Shown piece after piece: positions 36,901 through 48,900 of a stretch of DNA of 64,000 bases. Made by a program: the position numbers and the translations under genes. This stretch comes from Ostrinia nubilalis (Eukaryota > Arthropoda > Insecta > Lepidoptera > Crambidae), in contig NC_087105.1 in NCBI RefSeq assembly GCF_963855985.1, positions 870,501 through 934,500 on the forward strand, given 5' to 3'. How positions within the stretch are numbered: position 1 is the stretch's first letter; each line of letters opens with the position of its first letter. The notes below the pieces were generated by a model. The model made no database searches. It had not been told where the DNA came from and saw only the letters and a list, made by a program, of their open reading frames with translations.

Positions 36901-39900
36901 ACACTTTTTATTAAAGAGGAACTTAATTTAGAAAACATTGTGATCTTTAACACTAAATCAACTTTAGATAAAGGTTAATGAAAATGGCGATTAAATTATT
37001 TTAATAACTAATTTATATTATGTCTAGAAAAGACCTTGAATGTCATTTTTGCATAGGAAATAAAAAACGCATTGTGGTTTCTCGTGTAAAATCAATCAAT
37101 AATGCTATAAAACAGGAGGGCCTTGAAAAAACCCTAATAAGATCAATAAAATATTACGAAATTGTATTGCATAAAGAAAACTTTGAGGTTATAAAATAAT
37201 ATTTTATTTTATGCAAACGTTCTTAGACATTTATGCAACTAGAAAAAGTGTAACAAAGACATACTTCAATTTAAATGTCCTCTTGTTATGATATTATTGG
37301 TTAATTTATGATTATTTTTTTGTTACACATAGCTCATAATGGCGGTAATTCTAATTTGTCTTAATGTAGCAAGAGTATAGAAGATTTTGAATTTATAAGT
37401 TTAGTAAAGAAAGAGTTGAGTCAAGTTATGCTTTACATAGTATTAGTTTAGAAACATTAGATTTAACTTACACTTAAAATTCACTTGATGAAGTATTACT
37501 TAGGTGCATGTGGTATCAAGTAGATCTTTAGTTTTATTTAGTTAAGACTAGATAGGTTTCATTCTATCTTAGTCTTGCTAAATTATTGGTGCTGCTATAC
37601 ATTAGAGAACAATTCATTTACTAACTTATTTATTAATTACATGATTTCTCCCTAGACTTTGTCCGTGTGGAAGTCGAAAATGGTTCTAATAGGACTAATT
37701 GGTTTTTACGTTTTTAGTTTTGTTATAACATATAGGGGAAAGTTCGGTATATTGTACTGGCGGGTAAATTGCACCACTCTCATATTTCGTAAAGTATTTT
37801 GAACTCTGTAATTGCAACACAACAATTAATTGAATATCGGCCATATGATTTTTGCCATGTTAATGAACACAGTCATGACGTATTTTATTGAAAAGTTTTT
37901 ATGGAACTTTTGACAATTTGTAATTTTGTTAAATTTAATCACACTGTGTTTCTGCTTTATTAAATGAGAAGATTGAGAAGCGTAAATTAGTGTGGATTAC
38001 AATTATTAGAAATATTTTTTAGAGATGAAACGGATATCCGGTAACTATCCGGTAGGCCGGATATTCGGCCTAAATTTACTATTCGGCCGGATACCGGATA
38101 GTAACTCACTATCCGGCCGGATACCGGATATTAAAAATAGTAGTTTTCACTTGCGAGCAAAAGTATGGAATCACTTACATGAAGTTGTTTCCACGCGATC
38201 TAGTGTACTAACAAATTTGTTAGGAACAAAAAAGTGGCACCATTTTAAAGATTAAAGGACATCATCCACGTTTCATATATTTTTGGTCCAAAATCAAAAG
38301 TGCCGGCCAACAAAAAAAAGTGCTGTATTCTGACAGAATACGTCTGCCTTAGCATTTGTTACTATGGCACCAAAGCCGTAGCTCCACTGTGCGTCGAGTA
38401 TTTGAGATCTAAAAGTCATCGATTATTCATACATTTTTTGTTCAAAATCAAAAGTGTCGGCCAATAAAAAAAAAAGTGCTGTGTTCTGACAGAATACGTC
38501 CGCCTTAGCATTTGTTACTATGGCACCAAAGCTGTAGCACCACTGTGCGTCGAGTATTTGAGATCTAAAATTCATCGACGATTCATACATTTTTTGTTCA
38601 AAATCAAAAGTGTCGGCCAATAACAAAAAGTGCTGTCTTCTGACAGAATACGTCCGCCTTAGCATTTGTTACTATGGCACCAAAGCTGTAGCACCACTGT
38701 GCGTCGAGTATTTGAGATCTAAAATTCATCGACGATTCATACATTTTTTGTTCAAAATCAAAAATGTCGGCCAATAAAAAAAAAAGTGCTGTATTCTGAC
38801 AGAATACGTCCGCCTTAGTATTTGTTACTATGGCACCAAAGCTGTAGCACCACTGTGCATCGTAGTATTTGAGATCAAAGTCAGTCGTTTCATATATTTT
38901 TAGAGCTCAAATACTACGATGCACAGTGGTGCTACAGCTTTGGTGCCATAGTAATAAATGCTAAGGCGGACGTATTCTATCAGAATACAGCACTTTTATT
39001 TTTTGGCCGGCACTTTTGATTTTGGACCAAAATGGATGATGTCCTTTTTATCTTTAAATTGATACCAAATTCATTTAAATCACACCAGTATTTAAAAAGA
39101 TATCCTGCCTGATGTGAAGAAGTAAGGTAAAAGACAGGTATCAACTGTTTGATACGTCGCGAGTTGTGGCTTATTTACCCCCTATAAAAGCACGTGTTTT
39201 CGGATTTTTGCTTTCACACGTTGATCCATACACATCTTCGCTTCTTTTGACACTTTAACTGGGATTCTACACCTTCAAAAGCAGCACAAATCGTTGCACT
39301 ATTGCAAGAAGGGCTCAGCCAGCGAGCTGTCGCACGTCAGCTCCACATAAGCCAGTCCTGGGTTTCGAAAGTTTTAAGACGCTTTCGGGAGACTGGTGGC
39401 TTTATCCCGAGACCAAGTTCTGAACAGCGCCCGTGCACATCGCAGAGGGATGACCATTTTTTCATGTCAACCTCTCTTTGAAATCGTCATTTGACTGGTA
39501 TCGACGTCCAGCAAGAGCTCAGAAATGTTAGTAGGATAGCTGTTACAAATGGACAGTTCGTCTAAGATATAAGCAATAGAATTTAACTCCAAAAAGGCCT
39601 GCCACAGGCTCGAACTGACGGCTGATCACCGATAAATAGTAAATATTTGTTAAGTCGAAATATTGCCAAATAAAATAGGCGATCATTTTTTCACTGATGG
39701 TCTGATGTCATGATGCAGTTCAGTCAGATTATGCAGCAAGTAAACTAATTTAATTTTCGCTATTCAATTACACACTCACGATGGTAACCGAAATCACCTG
39801 AATTGATCTGCCCCCTAGATAAGTGGCAAAATCTGATATTCTATTCGGACTGATTCGATTTTCGATAAGTGTGACTAGTCTAGTCTTCTAATACAATAGA

Positions 39901-42900
39901 CCCACTGATCGCGTTCGAAGCACCTGTGCGGCGCTAAACTCGTCACGACATGCAACGAGACAATGGGCCAACTATCCGGCCGCCGGATATCCGGCTATCC
40001 GGCCTAGCAGCTGGCCGGATATCCGGTATCCGGCCAAACAACTATCCGTTTCATCTCTAATATTTTTCGGCAGTTATTATGTTAAGATTTTTTAAAAGTA
40101 CCTACTGTCACGTAGTTAGTAAAGTTGTATAATATTATCATGTTGTACGCAACCTTACCATATAATTTCAAAAATATTTTAGACAATATTTTAGTAAATC
40201 TTGGCGTGCATTACCTTGAATTAATAGGCGTGATTCTGTTTTATCGAAATCGTCCCGTTAAGTGTATTTTTTCTCAAAATCTAATAATTCTAGTAAAAAA
40301 GTAATTAACTTAATCTTCAAAAAACTATTTCTAGGATAATGGCCTATAAAAAGTCCTAAGTAATTCTACGAATACTTTATTTACTTTGCAACACTTAAAT
40401 AATACTTCACCTATACTATTTAGTATTAAGTGAGCATACAAAAAATCTAAATTAAGTAAAATAAGATTTTTTAATCTTAAGCTAAGAATAACTTAAGACC
40501 AAATTATCTAAAGAATACTTAACTTGGTTTTGGGTATTCTTAATTTGCTTAAGTAGCGCTCGATGAAGAATATAAAGTCTTAAAGAAAAATATCTCTATT
40601 GTAAGTTTATTTGGTTTTAGCTTAAGTGTAAATTTAGATAGAGTTAAGACAAGTAAGATTTTGCCATTAATACCAATTGCTACTTGGGTACGGGTGGCTA
40701 ACGGGACTATTAGTAATTGGTGCAAAAATAAATTACTAATATCCTTTAAAAAACATAATATTCAATCAAATCCAAAGCACCACAAACCGGTCAGGGTTCA
40801 GCAGCGCTCGTAGACAGGTGTGCAGCGTGCGCCACGACGCGCGGTGCGCCAGCTGCGTCACCAGCTGCGGCCGCCAGCGCGCGCAGCCCGCACTGAACAT
40901 CAGGCGCATCTGCCCAACATACGTAGAACACACTTTAAATTCAAATTTTATTGCATGCCACATGGGTAAGGGTTGGTAAAACCTGGTCCGTGAGCACGTA
41001 GAATCCCGTCCAATGACCCCAAGCTACCCATCCCTATCGCTCGCGCGTAATTATGTTGCTGTTGCGCTCGCACACTCACTGCGGGCGCCCGTCGCACAGT
41101 CGCGACAGCAATATAATTACGCGCGAGCGATAGGGATGGGTAGCTAGGGGTCATTGGACGGGATTCAGCCGCATCTGCAATATACCAAAGTAACAACATT
41201 TTTAAAGACAAACGTGGCGTGCAGTCTGACAAAAGCAGACGCAATGAGGGTTTTCGCGAATGAAAGATCCGCTAGATGGCAGGACATGGATGTGGGGTCT
41301 GACTGCTGCGTGATTGGTGGATTTTGACATATCTGTCAATGTCATGTCAAAAATAACCAATCATGCAGCATTTGGACCTCGCGTCTACGTATTGCCATCT
41401 GGCGGATTTTTCATTCGCGAAAACCCTCATTACGCACCCCCGTCCTCTTAAGATTCGGCAATATCGACGCGTTCAGCTTGCAAACGCAAGCTGCTATTGC
41501 AGACGCAGAGTGAACGTGAATTGGTTTGGCCCGAAGCTTTATTCGACAAGATATAACCGTTAAATTGATATGGTCATGAAAAAGTCAATTAGAGTCTATT
41601 GCTGCACTTCAATTTACGAGGTAAAATATTTTCAGGTAAACTTTATTAAGGCTAGAACCACGCGTCATCGGTTGCGCTATCGCGAGCTCTGTAGAGAATA
41701 GTTGTAATTTGCGTTTTTGAGTCGTTCCTTGACCTCCGCTGGTAAGTGACCACGGAAACCTGACAAACGGGTTTATGGTACATAGATCCTTGTACCTGTC
41801 TCTCGGGCTGCGGGCCCAGCGTCTCCTGTTGAAGCTCAGACAGCCAGTCCAGCAGCAAACCGCAGCCTAGACTGCCTCGCGCGAACAGCGGCGCCTCTAC
41901 CAAGCGCCCCTCGCTTTTTATCTGGACAAATACACAAACACATACATTAAAATGGAACGCGAAAATTTAAAATCTTATACACATACATTGTTATAACCTC
42001 AGCTACACATCACGCTTCAATAAAATACCGAAGTCAGTCGAATAGTTTCGTCAGAGATTACGCGTTCAAGCTTCGGAACGCTTCAAACTCTTTGATTCGG
42101 GCGCAATAACGATAATAATCGGAAGTCGGGCAGGCGAGGCGAGGTTGCTCGAAGTTAAGTGTGTTTACACTATCTTATTGGCCAATTTCCGAAGTAGTAT
42201 AGGTTAGGTATTACATCTTTATGCAAGCACAGATTAGTGCAGCAGCCGCTAGATAAACAGACTGTAAACTTTTTGTTGGCAAATAAAATACTTTTTACTT
42301 TTTTTTAGGCAATGTTAATTTTCTAATTGACAGTTACGATCCTACGAATCTGTACCTTGGTCTCGTAGCAGCCGTCCTGGTTCTTCTCCAGCAGATGCGA
42401 GATAACGTCGACGACCATCTCGGTGCTCTGCGTCTCTATGATCTTGTTGCCGATCGCTTCTAGCGTGCTTGCGGTCGCGCTCTCCAGTACTGAGGATAGA
42501 AACGTGATTTATTTATTTGGTCGATTTTCAAACGATGTTTGTTAGCAAGCGCAACCGCTACTGGTATGTGACAGGATCTCATTTGACTATAGTCTGGTCT
42601 GCGAGCACGTAGAATTTTGTCCAATGACCCCAAGCTACCCATCCTTATCGGTGGCGCGTAATTATGTTGCTGTTGCGCTCGCACACTCACTGCGGGCGCC
42701 CGTCGCAGTCGCGACAGCAATATTACGCGCGAGCGATAAGGATGGGTAGCTTGGGGTCATTGGACAAAGTTCTACGTGCTTGCAGACCAGACTATAGAAC
42801 GGACAGCCGTTGGGAATCTTTGTGGCACCTTTATCGTAGGCAACTTTCCCACTCTTTCGGGTTCCCCAGGTGGTATACTCACTGGCCACCAGGTGGTATA

Positions 42901-45900
42901 CTCACTGGCCACCAGGTGGTATACTCACTGGCCACCAGGTGGTCTCTGGTCGGCGCGGGTGGTAGCGCGGGCAGGCGATCGGGCTCGCGCTTGCCTCGCG
43001 CGGGCTGCACTAGAGCCTTCAGCGCGCCCACCAAAGGCCCGCCCACGTATGTATACTGCTGTAGTAGGGCTTCCGCTATCTGTGGACAGAGTGTAGAGCT
43101 TACTATTTGTAAGTTAAAATGGAGGAATCTGACCAAAATCTGACAAATCGACACAACAAATTGGTCAAGAGAAAATAGTAAGAGTAAATTATTGTCTTTG
43201 CTACTACCTAGTTTATGTATGCATTCTTCAGCTGTTTGAGTGTTATCGGTACACGCTAATTATCCATGAAAATACACGCACACTACAATAAATTCGCGAC
43301 TGACGCTCGGACAAAACTACCCGCTCCCTGCGCTTCCCTCGACCAAAAATCGGTGGGGCGCGTCTTCGCGTATGGAACGATCTATACTCATATGAACAAG
43401 CCTGTCCTTATGTCATCACTGGCAACACACACTAGTCAGACTTTTGTTTTAAGACTGCGGTATTCCTGACGTAAATATCGCGAAGCTTTCCTAATACTGG
43501 CCAGCTGAGCAGGATTCTACAATATAATACTTATTAAATGACAAGAGTGTGTGGATTTTACCTGCCTAGCTCGCACTTATTGCGTGTCATGTAAAGTATA
43601 AATTACATACTGTATTTTATTGAAAAAGAGGCTGACAAAGGTGACTAAGTTTCTTCCGCCACTTCTTCTCAGCACCAGTCCATATGTTGTCCCGAAGTGG
43701 TGGTAGGGCAAGCTATGTATATTTGGGACGTGTATAAGTGCCCCGGAAAGGACCTATGTAATGAAAAAAATATTTGAATTTGAATTGAATATGTTATTAT
43801 TATTTACCTCAGCAACACGCGGGTTGTTAGCAGGCTGCAGCGCACGCAGTAACGCGGCAGCTCGAGCGGCGTGCGTGGGCAACGCCGCGGCCGCCGCGCC
43901 CTCACTGGCGTGCTTCAAGTATGCGCACACGCGTTCTAGGTAAGGGTACGCGCCGCCGCTTGAAGCGCTGTAGCGCTTGGTTTCTGATGACAGCGCCTGT
44001 GGAAGACGTTAAACTTATTATTTACCCTATTGTTAAAAACTATGGAAGTGTCTCTAAAGCCTGGTCCGTGAGCACGTAGAATCCCGTCCAATGACCCCAA
44101 GCTACCCATCCTTATCGCTCGCGCGTAATTATATTGCTGTCGCGACTGTGCGACGCGCGCCCGCAGTGAGTGTGCGAGCCAGGACCAGGCTTTAAGAAAT
44201 CGAATACGAAAAATACAACTGAAACACTGTCGGAAATCGGTCAATGGTTCGGTTGAAATTTCGCGCTCAGGGTCGTTTTGAATGAGTGACGGATGTGGTT
44301 TTACAAATTTTAAGTACATCACATTCTTTCGGGCAACGGTTAAATAAGTGACATAATATTTATTTTTTTACCCATCAGAAAAAAAGGAAAATATTAAGAA
44401 TCCTTTCAGAACAAACGTTAATAGAATAATACAACATCTAATGACGACACTAGACGTCATGCGTAGTAGAGGCCTCTCGGACGATCAACTCACCGCAATA
44501 AGGTGCGTGAGCGCAGTGTCCACGTCTCCAGGCGTTTTTATAATGTGAAGGCGTGCATCCGCTGTCACATAGTATGACATTTTCGGCAGCGCGTCAGTCG
44601 CGCATTTGTCGCGCTGCTAAATCGCCTAAATGTGAAATATCTCTAAGTTGATTAACCGCTATAAGATGCGTGAGCGCAGTGTCGACGTCTCCATGGAAAG
44701 GCGCGCCCTCGAAGCAAGCGGCCAGCAGCTGCGGCACCAGCGCCAGCGGGGCCTAAAGGCTCCTAGGGAAGCTCCTCGGGACTGAATAGTGTTCTAAAGC
44801 TCGCACACTCACTGCGGGCGCGCGTCGCACAGTCGCGACAATATAATTACGCGCGAGCGATAAGGATGGGTAGCTTGGGGTCATTGGACAAAATTCTACG
44901 TGCTCGCAGACCAGACTATAGTAAAGTAGGACCTCTAGAGAGGCCTCCTGAACCATCGACTTACCGCAATGAGGTGCGTGAGCGCAGTGTCGACGTCTCC
45001 AGGGAAAGGCGCGCCCTCGAAGCAAGCGCTCAGCAGCGGCGGCACCAGCGGCAGCGGCGGCGCCGGCGGGGGCGCGGCCGGCGCCGCCCACGCGTCTAGA
45101 GGCTCTGGGGGCAGCTCCTCGGGACTGAATAGTGTTCTAGTAGACTAGGACCTCTAGAGAAGCCTCCTGAACCATCATCGCGCTCTAAAAAGGCCTCTTA
45201 GAGCGCTTTCATATTAGGGCGTTAGTAGCGCGACTGCAGTTGGGCAGCGGCGTTTTTATAATGTGAAGGCACGCATCCGCTGTCACATAGTATGAAATTT
45301 TCGGCAGCGCGTCTGTCGCGCGTTTGACGCGCTGCTAAATCGCCTAAATGTGAAAGCGCTCTCAATCAACTCACCGCTATAAGATGCGTGAGCGCAGTAT
45401 CCACGTCTCCAGGGAAAGGAGCGCCCTCGAAGCAAGCAACCAGCAGCTCACACTTCACATACCTACACACTTGTTAGAAAAAGCCGCTCACCGCAATCAG
45501 CAAGGTCCTTTAGAAAAAAAAAACCTAGAGCGGCCTCTCGCAAGATCAACTCACCGCAATAAGATGCGTGAGCGCAGTGTCCACGTCTCCAGGGAAAGGC
45601 GCGCCCTCGAAGCAAGCGCTCAGCAGCTGCGGCACCAGCGCCAGCGGCGGCGCCGGCGGGGGCGCGGCCGGCGCCGCCCACGCGTCTAGAGGCTCCGGCG
45701 GCAGCTCCTCAGGACTGAATAGTGTTGTAGTAGACTAGGACCACTAGAGAGGCCTCCTGCACATCAACTCACCGCAATGAGGTGTGTGAGCGCAGTGTCG
45801 ACGTCTCCATGGAAGGGTGCGCCTTCGAAGCAAGCGCTCAGCAGCTGCGGCACCAGCGCCAGCGGCGGCGCCGGCGGGGGCGCGGCCGGCGCCGCCCACG

Positions 45901-48900
45901 CGTCTAGAGGCTCCGGCGGCAGCTCCTCAGGACTGAATAGTGTTCTAAAGCCTGGTCCGTGAGCACGTAGAATCCCGTCCAATGACTCCAAGCTACCCAT
46001 CCTTATCGCTCGCGCGTAATTATATTGCTGTCGCGACTGTGCGACGCGCGCCCGCAGTGAGTGTGCGAGCGCGAGAGCAACATAATTACGTGCGAGCGAC
46101 AAGGATGGGTAGCTTGGGGTCATTGGACAAAATTCTATGTGCTCGTAGACCAGACTACAGTAAAGTGGGACCTCTAGAGAGGCCTCTTCCATCAACTCAC
46201 CGCAATAAGATGCGTGAGCGCAGTGTCGACGTCTCCAGGGAAGGGCGCGCCCTCGAAGCAAGCGCTCAGCAGCTGCGGCACCAGCGCCAGCGGCGACGCC
46301 GGCGGGGGCGCGGCCGGCGCCGCCCACGCGTCTAGAGGCTCCGGCGGCAGCTCCTCAGGACTGAATAGTGTTGTAGTAGACTAGGACCACTAGAGAGGCC
46401 TCCTGCACATCAACTCACCGCAATGAGGTGTGTGAGCGCAGTGTCGACGTCTCCATGGAAGGGTGCGCCTTCGAAGCAAGCGCTCAGCAGCTGCGGCACC
46501 AGCGCCAGCGGCGGCGCCGGCGGGGGCGCGGCCGGCGCCGCCCACGCGTCTAGAGGCTCCGGCGGCAGCTCCTCAGGACCGAATAGAAGCTCGTCTGGAA
46601 AAGTGTGGAAGCGATCGTTGAAGAAACTGTACTAAAACGTCAAGTAGCAAATATCGCAACTAATAACTCAACATTGATAGTAGTGCCCTCCTGTGAATGT
46701 CATAATTTTATGGGACTCTTCAGTGTCGTCAAACGTGGCCAAAAGCGGAACTGATAACTCAGTATGATAGTAGTGCCCTCTTATCATATCTTGGACACTG
46801 GAGTGTTTTGCAGCTATATTTTGTTATAGGTTTAGCGCTTAACTCAGTCAATACCTGAGGTATGGTAGTGGTAAAGGATTTTATTGCTTCACCACATTAG
46901 CATTTAGCATATAGGTCTTACAATTCAAGCAGATCAATGTGGACTCAGTTATGCGCTAGAGCTATACAGGGTGGAAACGATAAGTGATCTCGTTGGATTA
47001 TTTCTAAACCATACAAGAATTTGAAAAACTGGTTACTGATCCTGAAAGTGCTTCACAAGTTCTATCCAACGGTACCCATAAAAGGTTACAGAATTAACTG
47101 GATTTATTCGAAAATTAAATGTTTTCAACCTCCATACTAAATGTATGCTAGCTAAACAATATTAGAAGTTTTTTTTAATTTATTAAATAATAAACACTTA
47201 AAATGAACTCGTAAATTCATTATTATTTAAAATTATTCTTGGAAAACATTGGTTTTAGGCTTTTACTTTATTTATTTATTAACACTAACAAGACATACAC
47301 CATTTTAGACAATACTAGCTGACCCGGCGAACTTTGTTCCGCCTTAATGGCAATAAATAAGCAGACTTTTTTTTTTAATTTCGAACGGGATAAAAAGTAT
47401 CCTATGTCCTTCTCCTGGCTCTAAACTACCTCCCTGACAATTTTCAGCTAAATCGGTTCAGCCGTTCTTGAGTTATAAGTGGAGTAACTAACACGACTTT
47501 CTTTTATATATATAGATTATACATGCTTATAGAATAGGTTAAGTGCTATCTTAATTATAGGCGTTACACAAAAGAAATTGAATTAACGTAGCACAGAACA
47601 TTAGCGAATTTTAAATTGAAATTTTACTTGCAGTAATATTATCAAGACATGAGTGCCATGACTGTGGCTGTACTAAATGTATGGAACCTATTATTGGTAT
47701 CGTCGGATAGAGCTCGTGAAGCACTTTCAGAATTAGTAATATTTTTTTCAATATCTTGTATAAATACCTGCCTTGTCTAGCATAAAAAAAATAGTTTAGA
47801 AATAATCGAGTGAGATCACTTAACGTTTCCACCCTGTATAGTGATGCACTGACCGGGCGGCAGCTGCGGCGGCGCGAGCTGCAGCGCGGCGGCGAAGGCG
47901 GCGCCGCCGCGGGCCCCGCGCGCGCGTTGCACGCGCAGCAGCTGCGCCATGTACGCGCGCTCCACGCCCAGCCGCACCACCGCGCCCGCCGGGCACGCGT
48001 CCAGCGCGCTCAGTAACGCCCTGGAGAGGATATGTCATTAGTCATCATCATCATTTCAGCCATAGGACGTCCACTGCTGAACATAGGCCTCCCCTAATGC
48101 TTTCCACGTTGATCGATTGGTAGCGGCATGCGTCCAGCGTTTCCCTGCTACCTTTACGATGTCGTCGGTCCACCTTGTAGGTGGACGTCCCACGCTGCGC
48201 CTTCCGGTACGCGGCCTCCATTCCAGAACCTTGCTGCCCCATCGGCCGTCAGTTCTGCGTACTATGTGACCTGCCCGTAAGTCATTTACTTTCTGCAAAT
48301 AAGCCTTATAGACTAAGAGCTGGTGAGCTGCTACGTCATTTTATTAAAAGCTGAAAGTTTGTCATCAGATTTTATGGTATAACGTAAGTAGAATTACAGT
48401 CTATTAAATATTTTATTTTATTAGGAAAACCAACAGAAATACAAATAATGAAATCTAAAATTATGTATCCGCTTAGCCATTTGGTAATCGCAAATGGAAG
48501 TCAAGATGCAAATACTTAGACCATACGCTGCTACAAGTCATTAGTCATTTATCTTCTGCAAATAAGCCTTTGGTTAGTCAAAGCAGAGCGGCGACGTCAC
48601 GACTGCGCGGCAAACACGAGGCGAAAACTCTAGACGGAAACGTTGCGCATCAGAACGTTTGTAATCCGCCAGTGTGGCAAGGCCCTTAGAGCCACATCAC
48701 ACATTGTAACTTCTAGCATCGGCGAACGGCTTTTAGCCGCTTTTAAGAAATTGAATGCAGCGACCACACCACATACTTAATAACGCCAAACGCGGTGATT
48801 GAGTGGCTTTTTGGAAGCATGACGCAGTAAAATGCGCGATCCTGATACCGCCTCCGAACGCATGAAGTCGCGAAGTCGCGTTGTTCCATCGATGCAAAAT

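Larger units (their letters stand above)
38020..40059. mobile_element. 2.04-kb hAT-like element with 8-bp target duplication
   Basis: Direct repeats ATATTTTT (38012-38019 and 40060-40067) flank inverted ends TAGAGATGAAACGGATA. Both subterminal regions are packed with CCGGATA/TATCCGG words (38030-38130, 39970-40045). The interior contains a tandem repeat (38260-38880), an inverted copy of its unit and a broken Tc1-like transposase, so it is a composite non-autonomous element. Confidence 0.88.
36528..40688. mobile_element. 4.16-kb TIR element, ends CCCAAGTAGCAA, TA flank
   Basis: Left end CCCAAGTAGCAACAG and right end CCAATTGCTACTTGGG, with TA on both sides (36526-36527, 40689-40690). The outer 1.5 kb (left) and 0.6 kb (right) are AT-rich with recurrent CTTAAGTAAT and AAGATATCTTGAAG words. 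No transposase recognised. It contains the hAT-like element 38020-40059. Confidence 0.8.
36474..40760 (+). mobile_element. SINE (family S) split by a 4.16-kb insertion
   Basis: SINE body GAGCTCACTGGTGACACAAG...ACTGAG at 36474-36527 resumes after the insertion as CGGGTGGCTAACGGGACTAT and ends in an A-rich tail near 40760. The copies at 5285-5425 and 61185-61384 run across this point without interruption. Confidence 0.75.
44489..46412 (-). repeat. Irregular array: seven partial copies of IntS1 exon 13
   Basis: Copies lie at about 44489-44535, 44655-44795, 44960-45130, 45372-45450, 45550-45727, 45767-45945 and 46190-46372. Nearly all keep the exon end (HGDVDTALTHLIA codons) and the GTGAGT donor. 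Most end at the same point, where the spacer ACTGAATAGTGTT replaces the exon start. Copies differ by substitutions, and two are interrupted by family P MITEs and a small second MITE, so this array is older than the regular ones. Confidence 0.92.

Noticed and set aside
46190..46594. Splicing of exon 13 copies to each other through the 58-nt spacer ending CTATTCAG
   Set aside because: The length is just possible, but joining gives an immediate TGA in the IntS1 frame.
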